Below, piece after piece: positions 25,950 to 34,334 of a stretch of 49,792 nt of DNA. The DNA lies in the NCBI GenBank assembly GCA_045125935.1, contig JBGVNW010000035.1:1-49792 (forward strand), written 5' to 3'. The translations under genes were made by a program, and so were the position numbers. How positions within the stretch are numbered: position 1 is the first letter of the stretch; the number at the start of each line of letters is the position of its first letter. Source of the DNA: CAG-877 sp045125935. GTDB taxonomy: Bacteria > Bacillota_I > Bacilli_A > RF39 > UBA660. The notes below the pieces were generated by a model that saw only the letters and a list, made by a program, of their open reading frames with translations, ran no database searches and was not told where the DNA came from.

Positions 25950-26583
25950 CTTTATTAATATCATAATACATCATATATTTTAATGGATCTGTATTATCAA
26001 CCATTTGATTCATTTGATTTTCACCATTAGTAAGCATCTTTTCATAGTATTCAAATAATTCTTTAAATCTTTTAAAATGAACTATTTCTCTTTGCCTTAA
26101 CCAAAGTAGTGGTCCAATAACATCTGGATCATTAGTTAAGTCTATTAAGTTTTCATAAACAGCTCTAGCTTTTTGTTCAGCAGCCATATCTTCTGAAATA
26201 TCTGCTAGTGGATCTCCTGTTGTTGCAAAATAAGCTGTCGTAAATGGAACTCCATTAGAATCGGTTGGGAATAAGGCATGACTATGTTCTGCATAGTGTG
26301 CTTCTAAACCTGCTTCTTTTAATTCTTCCATAGTAGCATCTTTTAATAATTGATAAATCATTGTTGAAATCATCTCAATATGTCCAAGTTCTTCAGTACC
26401 AATATCTGTAAGTAAAGCTTTTCCTCTATTATCAGGCATTGTATATCTTTGATTTAAATAACGAAGTGCTGCTCCAAGTTCTCCATTTGGTCCACCATAT
26501 TGAGTAACTAAATATTTAGCCATACGCAAATCTTTTTTCTTAATATTTATTGGATATTGTAAACGTTTACTATAATTAAACAT
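25936..26583 (-). CDS. cotJC: Spore coat protein CotJC (manganese catalase family)
   Basis: 215 residues of the ferritin-like Mn-catalase fold. Characteristic metal-ligand segments are NGELGAALRYLNQRY (Glu35), TEELGHIEM (Glu64/65 and His68), AEQKARAVYE and REIVHFKRF. CotJC is a coat component in Bacillus and a functional catalase in clostridia. It overlaps cotJB by eight bases, so the two are translationally coupled. A cotJA gene, usual upstream in Bacillus, is absent here. Confidence 0.96.
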   Translation of the reverse strand: MFNYSKRLQYPINIKKKDLRMAKYLVTQYGGPNGELGAALRYLNQRYTMPDNRGKALLTDIGTEELGHIEMISTMIYQLLKDATMEELKEAGLEAHYAEHSHALFPTDSNGVPFTTAYFATTGDPLADISEDMAAEQKARAVYENLIDLTNDPDVIGPLLWLRQREIVHFKRFKELFEYYEKMLTNGENQMNQMVDNTDPLKYMMYYDINKENKM

Positions 26584-27022
26584 AATTTCTATCCTCCCAT
26601 GGCCAAGCGTTATTAACCCATGCGAATGGTCCTTTTTCTAAGCTATCACTCGTAACAGTTAATGGCCCATACTTTGTCTCATATTGCTTCATCAAAGCAT
26701 TAGCTTCATTTCTATAATCATTAAATAACGCTAACATACTCTCATCATTTGGATATAAATCTAAATATAGATTTAATTCATGAGCTGCAAAAGCTGCCCG
26801 TGATAAATCTAAAAGAAGTTGTTCTCTTTCATTATTAGCTTTTAACTCTACCGGTTTATAATTTTTATATTGGTTATACAAATTAGAATATAGATTTCCC
26901 TTATTATAAGCCTCTGTCGGATCAAAAAGTGATGTTCTCACCGCATTAGTTCCAAACATATTATATGAATTATTAATCATATTCATATTTCTAAAATCAT
27001 CACTAAAAATATAATTATACAT
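26576..27022 (-). CDS. cotJB: Spore coat protein CotJB
   Basis: 148 residues from ATG 27022, preceded by GGGAG; the longer open frame to 27136 runs across the promoter and is not credible. The C-terminal ~90 residues (LLLDLSRAAFAAHELNLYLDLYPNDE, ALFNDYRNEANALMKQYETKYGPLT, WPWEDRNYV) are the conserved CotJB domain. The N-terminal ~55 residues are Asn/Tyr-rich and not conserved. CotJB works with CotJC in the spore coat. Transcribed from the mother-cell type promoter at 27040-27066. Confidence 0.95.
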   Translation of the reverse strand: MYNYIFSDDFRNMNMINNSYNMFGTNAVRTSLFDPTEAYNKGNLYSNLYNQYKNYKPVELKANNEREQLLLDLSRAAFAAHELNLYLDLYPNDESMLALFNDYRNEANALMKQYETKYGPLTVTSDSLEKGPFAWVNNAWPWEDRNYV

Positions 27023-27039
27023 AATATCTCCCTTCTCTT

Positions 27040-27066
27040 TAATGTATGTGTAATAAACCAATCCGT
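27040..27066 (-). promoter_or_regulatory. Sigma-K/sigma-E-like promoter of cotJB-cotJC
   Basis: Minus strand: AC (27065-27066), 16 bases, CATACATTA (27040-27048), a full match to AC-N16/17-CATAnnnTA. B. subtilis cotJ is under sigma-E, whose -10 is similar, so which sigma is used is uncertain. Confidence 0.7.
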
Positions 27067-27082
27067 ATAGTTTAATACCTAA

Positions 27083-27111
27083 TTGAAAAGAAAAAAGAAA
27101 TGTGTTATAAT
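27083..27111 (+). promoter_or_regulatory. Sigma-A promoter of the 27135 gene
   Basis: TTGAAA (27083-27088), 17 bases, TATAAT (27106-27111). It is back-to-back with the cotJ promoter. Confidence 0.85.
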
Positions 27112-27134
27112 ACAGCGAAGAAATGAGGGATACC

Positions 27135-28085
27135 ATGTCTACAATACAAGAAGATTGTGAATTAAGAAAAAAAGTTAGTGGTTATACAAAAGAAGATAAA
27201 ACAGTTTTAGAATCTGATCAAGCTAAAAGATGTATTGAATTAATTAGAGAAATTCCTTTTCCAGAAAAAGAATTTATAACAACAAGAGCTATAAATCCAA
27301 AAAGAATTCCTAAAATTGCAAGAAAAGATATTGAGAACTTATTCCCAAATCTAAACAAAGGTGTTTTATATATATCAAAAGAAGATATAGAAACAATCGC
27401 CATTAATGGTTCAAAAAATAACCTTCCAGAAAAAGAAATACTAGATACTATTAATAGGAAAGCAAAAACAATAGATTTGTTTAATATACCATTAAACTAC
27501 ATCATGCAAGAAGAACGAGAAGGTTCAGCTTTACTATGCGCTCCTATACCACATGATCAAAGTCTTATATCTCAAGTAAAGAATATAGCCGCACAAATTG
27601 ATATAGCAGGTCCTGCTGATTACTTAACCGCAATTATATATAGTCATGAATTAATACACTTATTACCAAGAAGATTTAAAGGTATAATAGCTGATTATTA
27701 TCATGAAGAGTTATTACCTATCTTTTTAGAAAAAGTACTTGCTTTGGAAGCAGATCCAACCGAAGAATTAATTCAAAAAACAGAAACCTTTAGAGTTAGA
27801 AGTCATCAAAAAGATATAGATGTCATAACAAAAAGATTAGATTTTCCTGAAGAACGCGGACATCAACATTTAATATCAGGATTACTTGCGAATTGTATGT
27901 TTGATAGATATTATAATGAAACCCCTCTTGGAAAAAGACATATGTTAGATGAAGTACAAAGCATACTAAATGGAAATAAACCTCTATCAGACTTTTTACA
28001 AGAGCAGGCAATCACTTTAGACACAAGTGAAGTCGTAACCGCAACAGAGCAATCCATCGGAAAATGTTTAATTAAAAAGAGATAA
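27135..28085 (+). CDS. HExxH metallopeptidase-like protein, 316 aa
   Basis: Start at ATG 27135 with GAGGG upstream. The key feature is HELIH (His171-Glu172...His175) followed by a Glu-rich DYYHEELLPIFLEKVLALEAD segment that can supply the third zinc ligand, as in zincin peptidases. No signal peptide or membrane segment, so it should act in the cytosol. The rest is helical with many basic residues. I cannot name the family. It is transcribed from a strong vegetative promoter that is divergent from the sporulation cotJ operon. Confidence 0.8.
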   Translation: MSTIQEDCELRKKVSGYTKEDKTVLESDQAKRCIELIREIPFPEKEFITTRAINPKRIPKIARKDIENLFPNLNKGVLYISKEDIETIAINGSKNNLPEKEILDTINRKAKTIDLFNIPLNYIMQEEREGSALLCAPIPHDQSLISQVKNIAAQIDIAGPADYLTAIIYSHELIHLLPRRFKGIIADYYHEELLPIFLEKVLALEADPTEELIQKTETFRVRSHQKDIDVITKRLDFPEERGHQHLISGLLANCMFDRYYNETPLGKRHMLDEVQSILNGNKPLSDFLQEQAITLDTSEVVTATEQSIGKCLIKKR

Positions 28086-28109
28086 AATAGTAAAAATGAA
28101 AAAAAGTAC

Positions 28110-28138
28110 TTGCAAAATACAATATCTATTGATAAAAT
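28110..28138 (+). promoter_or_regulatory. Promoter of tRNA-His
   Basis: TTGCAA (28110-28115), 17 bases, TAAAAT (28133-28138), 20 bases before the tRNA 5' end. Confidence 0.7.
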
Positions 28139-28157
28139 AGATATGTATTTTCGACAT

Positions 28158-28234
28158 GGCGTCGTTGGTGAAGTGGTTAACACGCTAGTTTGTGGCACTA
28201 GTATGCAAGGGTTCGATTCCCTTACGACGCCCCA
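28158..28234 (+). tRNA. tRNA-His (GTG anticodon)
   Basis: Acceptor arms GCGTCGT (28159-28165) and ACGACGC (28224-28230), the extra G at position -1 (28158) paired with discriminator C73 (28231) as required for histidine tRNA, anticodon GTG at 28192-28194 in a TTGTGGC loop, T loop TTCGATT, and encoded CCA at 28232-28234. Confidence 0.97.
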
Positions 28235-28245
28235 CTAAAGTAATT

Positions 28246-28281
28246 AAGAGAAGCAAAACACTACGTTTTACTTCTCTTTTT
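28246..28281 (+). terminator. Terminator of tRNA-His
   Basis: AAGAGAAG...AAAAC and GTTTT...CTTCTCTT arms with one bulge, followed by a seven-T run. Confidence 0.8.
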
Positions 28282-28319
28282 TTGTTCACATAAAAAGGAG
28301 GTATTACCTCCAATTAAAA

Positions 28320-31300
28320 TTATTTTTTACTAACAACCGACTCACTACTTACTTGTTTACTACTATCAGTATCAAATAAACTAGCTACTTCACTTGCATA
28401 TGTAGCATCATCTGAAAGAACAAATCTTTGTCCACTCTTAATCTCATTATAAACACGTGTTATTTCTTCATAATCAGCTATTTTTTTCTTTTGTTCAAAA
28501 TCTAATTCTTCTTCTGGTTTTTCTTTTAATTTTTTATATTCTCTTTGTAGACTTCTATAATAATTTGATTGATCAGTTCCATCACTAAAGTTTCTCGCAG
28601 TATCACCTCGACCTCTTTTAACAGGATGTCCCCTTAATTCATGAACTGTTTTTATATATTCTTGTTTTTTCTCTTCATACCTTTCAAAAATATATTGTTC
28701 TACAATTTCCGTTATCTCTTCATAATCTGCTATTTTTTTCTTTTGTTCAAAATCTAATTCTTCTTCTGGTTTTTCTTTTAATTTTGTATATGCTTTTTTT
28801 AGGCTATCATAATAAGTTCTTTGATCTGTTCCATCTCTAAAATTTCTCGCAGTATCCACACCTCCTCTAAAAGCAGGATGTTCACCTAATTCATGAACTG
28901 TTTTTATATATTCTTGTTTTTTCTCTTCATACCTTTCAAAAATATATTGTTCTACAATTTCCGTTATTTCTTCATAAACTGCTATTTTTTTCTTTTGTTC
29001 AAAATCTAATTCTTCTTCTGGTTTTTCTTTTAATTTTGTATATGCTTTTTTTAATCTTTCATACCACTTTTTTTGGTCAATTCCATCTCTAAAGTTTCTT
29101 GCAGTATCACCGGAACCTCTTTCAGCAGGATGCCCCCTTAATTCATGAACTGTTTTTATATATTCTTGTTTTTTCTCTTCATACATTTCAAAAATATATT
29201 GATTTACAATTCCCGTTATTTCTTCATAGTCTGCTATTTTTTTCTTTTCTTCAAAATCCAATTCTTTTTCTGGATTTTCTTTTGATTGTTTATATGCAGT
29301 TTGTAGATTTTGATAATACCTTCTTTGATCAGTTCCATCTCTAAAGTTTCTTGCAGTAGCGCCTTTTCCTCTTCGTGCAGGTTGTCCCCTTAATTCATGA
29401 ACAGTCTTTATATATTCTTGTTTTTTCTCTTCCAGAGATATAGAAAGCTGTTCATCAACCATATCTGCTAAATCACAATAATCTCTTAAAATACCTGTAA
29501 GTTTAAAAGTAGCTAAATCTGATACAGAACTTTTACTACGTTCTTCTCTTATCTTTTCCGGAAAATCAACACTCCATAAATCAAAACTATTACCTATTTG
29601 AATAATAGTTGAAATCTCTATTCGTTCACTTTCTGGAACATCTTCCAATAAACTCAAATCTTCAATATACTTAATATACTTTCCTTGAATACGTTTTAAA
29701 CTAGAGCCATACCTAGCTTCAATTCTGTCACTACTATTAAGATCAGGTACTTTTAAATCATGATCCTCAATCCAAGAAGAAATTAATATTAATTTATCTA
29801 AATCACTAGTTTCTTTCTTAGAATTTTTTTCCAAATTAACTCTTAACGTATTATTTACTAAATCAATAACAATAGGTCTTTTTTCATCTGGGAAATCTTC
29901 ATTAGGATCAATTGCATGAATTACTCTTCCTAACTGTTGATGAAATAATATATATGAATTTTCATCTAATGGTCTATACCAAATAAGACCATCAACATCT
30001 TTAACATGAACACCTTCATTTAACTTGTTCATAACAACCATTAATTTTACTTTATTAGGAGCATCTTGTTCAAACTTTTCTAATTCCCTTCTATTTTTCG
30101 ATTTAGAATATTCACCTAACATTGAACAAAATTCAAGCTCATATTCATCACCTAAATGTTTTCTTAACTCATCTTGATATTTCTTTATAACCTCTTCACT
30201 AGACAATCTAGAATCTGCATCATATCCATCTTCATCTTCTAATAATTTTCCACTACTATTAACAACTGGACAAAAAACAATATATTTACCACCTTGTTTT
30301 ACATTATCTTTAAGTATCTTACTAATACCATCTGCTTGTTCAACTTTTCTTCTTAAATCATCATATTTAATAAGTAATTTATTTCTTTCATCCTCATCCA
30401 TAAATTCATCAATTTTCTTTGACAAATTATCTAATAGTCCATCCTTATCTTGTAAAGAATACTCACAATTAACAATCTTACTATTAACAACATATCCTAA
30501 TCTAACAGCTTCCATTAAATCCATATTAATAGCTAAATGTTTATGACTAAGAATTTCCTCCTCAGTATATCCAAAATACCTAGCCAAAACAACAGACATA
30601 TCATTTGAATCAATATCACGAATTGGTGTAGCAGTAATACCAAGTACTTTTGTTGTTTTATCTTGATTTTGTAATAACTTATCTATTCCAACTTTCCACT
30701 CAGCTGCACCTGTTCTATGTAGTTCATCCAAAATAATTAAACCATATTTGTTATTAATAATTTTTTGCTCTTTATCATTTAAAATACCATTTTTATTTTC
30801 TGATTGTAATAACTGATAAGTACATAATTTTAATTTAGGAAATCTTTCTTTAATCTTATCTTCATCAGATTTAGTTAAATCCTCATCACAAATAATATCT
30901 AAAATATACTTTTTAATTTGATTTAAAATTTCTTCATTAGGTGCCAAATATAATATTTCTTCATTACTATGTTCTAACATTTCTGCTAATGCCACAAAAC
31001 TCTTTCCTGCTCCTGTAGGTAAAACAACTGCAGCAAATTGTTTGTCCATAAAAATTCTATCAACATTTTTTAAAGCATATGCTTGATAACTTCTAAGTTT
31101 TAAGCCTTTAGTACCATTAATTTTATAATATCCTAAAAAGTCTTCAAATTGTTCAACTGTAAATGTCTCATTAACATCAATTTCTCCAGCTAATTCTCTA
31201 CTCTTTACAACAGTAGTAAGTAATACATTAACAATATCTTTTTCTTTTACACCTTGTTCTTTCAAATAATTATAAACATCTACTACCCTACATTCTTTTA

Positions 31301-32243
31301 GCTTATTAAATAAATGATTCCTCTGTCTATCAGAAAAACTAACTACCCCTAATTTATTCCAGTCAAACATATCTATTATTGCATTAATATAATATGTTTC
31401 CCTATCTTGATAACTCTTTTCAACATTAACTAAATATCTTTCTAATACTTCCATTGGATTATTCAAATTATAAACCAAACTATCACTAGATAGACCATTA
31501 ACATAATTAAAAATACTTCTCTCATTAGGTCTAAAATTTAAACTAACTGCCTCACTTACCTTCATTCTATTAATAGATTGTCTTAAAAATATTTCTGGTT
31601 CTACCCCATACGTAGAACTTAATAAATAATTAAATATTCCACTATACTTAGGATTATTATTAGTAATTTCACCTAACAATTTAGCAATATATTCTGATCT
31701 TAATCTTGATTTTGATAAATAAAATAATTTCTTATATATATTAATCGACTCATAAAAAGCAACTGTACCATTCGTTAAATTAAACATATTTTCAATTGTA
31801 TATTCATCATCTGATAACTCATAATCCGAAAAAGTGAAATCATTAGATATTACTCCACCATTTACTACATATTTTATAACTTCATTCTTTAATTCATACA
31901 ATACTTCATCATTACCATAAAATTGTTGTAAAAGAGCTAATGCATCAACTATTTGAGTAGGTACTTCTATTATTTCCTCTTGTTCTATATCCTTATAATG
32001 AATTAATTCTAGTGAAGAAAAAACATTACCTAATGTTTGAATTAAAAATTTATTAGACACATTAGTAAGTATATTTTCATCAATTATATCAAGTTTAGCA
32101 ACCATCTTATTCTTTTCTAAATTTTGCCTATTATTTAAAGATTGATAATCTATTGATGTCGTACCAACATTTCTATATATAATTCCTCCTTCAAATATAT
32201 CATCTGTATGCGGAATATTTTTTTCTTTTTCTTGATTATACAT
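28320..32243 (-). CDS. SF2 DEAD/DEAH-type helicase with four C-terminal 84-residue repeats
   Basis: 1307 residues. An unrecognised N-terminal region of ~370 residues is followed by a type III restriction-like helicase core: Walker A LPTGAGKS at ~400, motif II DELH (LDELHRTGA) at ~505, ITATPI motif III, and motif VI QQLGRVIHAID at ~766. A ~170-residue linker leads to four near-identical 84-residue repeats (about 938-1273) of the form EEKKQEYIKTVHELRGHP, ARNFRDGTDQ, LKEKPEEELDFEQKKKIADYEEI, probably helical nucleic-acid-binding modules. ATG directly follows the stop of the ART-like gene (TAAATG) with no ribosome site of its own, so translation is coupled. No nuclease motif was seen. Confidence 0.92.
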   Translation of the reverse strand: MYNQEKEKNIPHTDDIFEGGIIYRNVGTTSIDYQSLNNRQNLEKNKMVAKLDIIDENILTNVSNKFLIQTLGNVFSSLELIHYKDIEQEEIIEVPTQIVDALALLQQFYGNDEVLYELKNEVIKYVVNGGVISNDFTFSDYELSDDEYTIENMFNLTNGTVAFYESINIYKKLFYLSKSRLRSEYIAKLLGEITNNNPKYSGIFNYLLSSTYGVEPEIFLRQSINRMKVSEAVSLNFRPNERSIFNYVNGLSSDSLVYNLNNPMEVLERYLVNVEKSYQDRETYYINAIIDMFDWNKLGVVSFSDRQRNHLFNKLKECRVVDVYNYLKEQGVKEKDIVNVLLTTVVKSRELAGEIDVNETFTVEQFEDFLGYYKINGTKGLKLRSYQAYALKNVDRIFMDKQFAAVVLPTGAGKSFVALAEMLEHSNEEILYLAPNEEILNQIKKYILDIICDEDLTKSDEDKIKERFPKLKLCTYQLLQSENKNGILNDKEQKIINNKYGLIILDELHRTGAAEWKVGIDKLLQNQDKTTKVLGITATPIRDIDSNDMSVVLARYFGYTEEEILSHKHLAINMDLMEAVRLGYVVNSKIVNCEYSLQDKDGLLDNLSKKIDEFMDEDERNKLLIKYDDLRRKVEQADGISKILKDNVKQGGKYIVFCPVVNSSGKLLEDEDGYDADSRLSSEEVIKKYQDELRKHLGDEYELEFCSMLGEYSKSKNRRELEKFEQDAPNKVKLMVVMNKLNEGVHVKDVDGLIWYRPLDENSYILFHQQLGRVIHAIDPNEDFPDEKRPIVIDLVNNTLRVNLEKNSKKETSDLDKLILISSWIEDHDLKVPDLNSSDRIEARYGSSLKRIQGKYIKYIEDLSLLEDVPESERIEISTIIQIGNSFDLWSVDFPEKIREERSKSSVSDLATFKLTGILRDYCDLADMVDEQLSISLEEKKQEYIKTVHELRGQPARRGKGATARNFRDGTDQRRYYQNLQTAYKQSKENPEKELDFEEKKKIADYEEITGIVNQYIFEMYEEKKQEYIKTVHELRGHPAERGSGDTARNFRDGIDQKKWYERLKKAYTKLKEKPEEELDFEQKKKIAVYEEITEIVEQYIFERYEEKKQEYIKTVHELGEHPAFRGGVDTARNFRDGTDQRTYYDSLKKAYTKLKEKPEEELDFEQKKKIADYEEITEIVEQYIFERYEEKKQEYIKTVHELRGHPVKRGRGDTARNFSDGTDQSNYYRSLQREYKKLKEKPEEELDFEQKKKIADYEEITRVYNEIKSGQRFVLSDDATYASEVASLFDTDSSKQVSSESVVSKK
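28425..29432 (-). repeat. Four tandem 252-bp coding repeats
   Basis: A conserved string (catgaactgt or cataaac-like variants) recurs at about 28640, 28892, 29144 and 29396, exactly 252 bases apart. The DNA between copies is strongly conserved except a variable patch at residues ~17-45 of each unit; the last unit diverges at its end. Confidence 0.95.
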
Positions 32244-32759
32244 TTATATAATTTTATCTAATTGTTCCTGTGTTCTAGCATAAGTAATCATATCTAAATA
32301 ATATTTTTTCATTTTATCGAATTCAGCATTAGAAACATATTCATCCATTACTTTTTGTATTTCTGAAATCATATACTGCCCAGCATTAACAACAACCTTA
32401 CCAAACTCTTCTCTTGGAACTTTTACCATGACATATTTATCTTTATAATAACCTCTTCCATACATCAAAGCAACATTAGCGTTACTAGTCAATGAAATAC
32501 AATTAGTATCAGTTCTATGATGCATTTTACAATGATTAAATACTTCTTCTAACGAAATTTGACTATCTTGAGCATATTTAGGAACTCCTACATAGCGTTC
32601 TCTATCTGTTCTAATTCTAAACATTTTACCAGACTCATCAAATATTGTACCACTCTCAATATCATTATTATCTGCCATATTCAATGCACGAATAAAATAA
32701 TAATTATCATCATCACACAATATATTAAAATTCTCAATATCAAATAAACTATCAATCAT
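32244..32759 (-). CDS. Small ADP-ribosyltransferase-like protein
   Basis: 171 residues, start ATG 32759 with GAGGTG upstream. YYFIRALN (Arg24) near the N-terminus, followed by TNCISLTSNANVALMYGRG at about 85-103 and an aliphatic strand KYVMVKVP, resembles the Arg - S-T-S block of bacterial mono-ADP-ribosyltransferases; the catalytic Glu could be in the EFGK or ISEIQK region but is not certain. No signal peptide. The stop codon abuts the helicase start, making a two-gene unit. Alternatives are any small alpha/beta protein with a similar strand pattern. Confidence 0.6.
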   Translation of the reverse strand: MIDSLFDIENFNILCDDDNYYFIRALNMADNNDIESGTIFDESGKMFRIRTDRERYVGVPKYAQDSQISLEEVFNHCKMHHRTDTNCISLTSNANVALMYGRGYYKDKYVMVKVPREEFGKVVVNAGQYMISEIQKVMDEYVSNAEFDKMKKYYLDMITYARTQEQLDKII

Positions 32760-32850
32760 TATACAGCACCTCATTATAAATAAATTATATCATTTACAAG
32801 ATAAAATGTATAAACAAAAAACTAAATCCATGCTAAAATATACAGTAAAT

Positions 32851-32881
32851 GAAAAGATGAAAACAAAAATATCATCTTTTC
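32851..32881 (+). other. Hairpin in the leader of the VTC operon
   Basis: GAAAAGATGA and TCATCTTTTC arms around an 11-base A-rich loop, 65 bases before the GTG start at 32946. The position fits an untranslated leader or an attenuator; no leader peptide or riboswitch motif seen. Confidence 0.35.
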
Positions 32882-32945
32882 TATCAAATTTAATGTACTT
32901 TTAATGTTTAAAAAATAAAATCTATAGTGCGAAGGGAGAATAATT

Positions 32946-33641
32946 GTGAATAAAACAGTTAATAAAAATATCTTTAAACGTGTTGAACAGAAATATATAT
33001 TAACCAAAAGTCAATACCTAAGCCTTCAAGATATAGTAAATGAACACTTCAAAAAAGACATTTACTATCAAAGTAATATATATAATCTATATTTTGACAA
33101 CACCAACAATGATATGGTTATAAACTCTATTGAAAAACCACCATATAAAGATAAGATTCGTTTAAGAAGTTATAATGAACCAAAACAAAGTGATCAAGTC
33201 TTTTTAGAAGTTAAAAAGAAATTTGAAGGTACCGTCTATAAAAGAAGATTAAGTCTAACTCTCCAAGAATGGGAAGATTATCATAATAAAAACATCCTAC
33301 CTACACATGATCTTCAAATAATGAAAGAAATAGATTATGAAATAAAGTTTTTTAATCTTAAACCGACATTTTTCGTAGCCTATGATCGTCTATCCTATTA
33401 TTCAAAAGACGATGAAAATTTCAGAATAACTTTTGACACTAATCTTCGCAGTAGAAGTACCGATTTAAAATTAAAAGATACAAAAGAAAATAAGCCATTT
33501 TTTGATGAAGAAATTTATATTATGGAAACTAAATCTTTATATGGCTTACCACTTTGGTTTACAGAAGAATTAGCAAAATATAAAATTTATCCAAGCTCAT
33601 TCTCCAAAGTTGGAAATATATATGAAAAAGAAAGGAATTAA
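32946..33641 (+). CDS. VTC-domain polyphosphate polymerase
   Basis: 231 residues with the basic triphosphate-tunnel motifs of the VTC4-type polyphosphate polymerase domain: VEQKYIL, KIRLRSY, EVKKK, YKRR, AYDR, RITFDTNL, METK and the closing SKVGN. Start is GTG at 32946 with GGGAG seven bases upstream. In bacteria such proteins are encoded beside DUF4956 membrane proteins, as here (next gene seven bases on), and probably make or handle polyphosphate at the membrane. Confidence 0.9.
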   Translation: MNKTVNKNIFKRVEQKYILTKSQYLSLQDIVNEHFKKDIYYQSNIYNLYFDNTNNDMVINSIEKPPYKDKIRLRSYNEPKQSDQVFLEVKKKFEGTVYKRRLSLTLQEWEDYHNKNILPTHDLQIMKEIDYEIKFFNLKPTFFVAYDRLSYYSKDDENFRITFDTNLRSRSTDLKLKDTKENKPFFDEEIYIMETKSLYGLPLWFTEELAKYKIYPSSFSKVGNIYEKERN

Positions 33642-33648
33642 TTAAATT

Positions 33649-34320
33649 ATGTTAGAAAGTATTTTATCATCAACTACAAAATTATCTGTTAGTAACTTAT
33701 TAATCTGCTCAGCAGTATCAATTATTTTAGGACTTGCAATTGCTCTAGTCCATATGCGTACATCAAAGTATACAAAAAACTTTGTAATTACTCTTGCTCT
33801 ACTACCAATTCTAGTTCAAAGTGTTATCTTAATGGTAAATGGTAACCTTGGAACATCTATTGCAATTGTTGGAGCATTCAGTCTTGTTAGATTTAGATCA
33901 TTACCAGGGACAAGTAAAGAAATTCTAAGTGTCTTCTTTTCTATGGCAATCGGTCTAGCAACAGGTATGGGACAACTTGGTTATGCAACAATCATCACTC
34001 TTATAGTAAGTCTTACCCTAATAATTTTAAATAAATTAAAATTTGGAAATGTAAATAAAAATATCAAAATATTAAAAATAAATATTCCAGATAACCTAGA
34101 CTATACTGAAGTATTTGATGATATATTCGAAAAATATTCAACAGAACATACACTTGATAAAGTTAAAACTGTAAACTTAGGAAGCTTATTTGAAATTACA
34201 TATACAATTACTCTAAAAAGCGATATTAATGAAAAAGAATTTTTAGATGAATTAAGATTAAGAAATAGTAATTTAAAAATAATCTTAACTCACCCACTAT
34301 TAGACGATAGTGAACTATAA
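33649..34320 (+). CDS. DUF4956 membrane protein
   Basis: 223 residues. Four membrane segments lie in the first ~130 residues (LLICSAVSIILGLAIALV, FVITLALLPILVQSVIL, AIVGAFSLVRFRS, TIITLIVSLTLIIL). The family signature AFSLVRFRSLPGT is intact. The cytosolic C-terminal ~90 residues form a ferredoxin-like fold. It is the usual partner of VTC-domain polyphosphate polymerases and lies in the same operon. Confidence 0.93.
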   Translation: MLESILSSTTKLSVSNLLICSAVSIILGLAIALVHMRTSKYTKNFVITLALLPILVQSVILMVNGNLGTSIAIVGAFSLVRFRSLPGTSKEILSVFFSMAIGLATGMGQLGYATIITLIVSLTLIILNKLKFGNVNKNIKILKINIPDNLDYTEVFDDIFEKYSTEHTLDKVKTVNLGSLFEITYTITLKSDINEKEFLDELRLRNSNLKIILTHPLLDDSEL

Positions 34321-34334
34321 GATAAAGGTGACTT

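Noticed and set aside
26576..27136. Longer cotJB start at 27136
   Set aside because: The extension is hydrophobic, unlike CotJB, runs over both divergent promoters, and lacks a ribosome site, whereas 27022 has GGGAG.
28425..29432. CRISPR-like array
   Set aside because: The 252-bp units are coding, too long and mutually homologous throughout; no spacers or cas genes.
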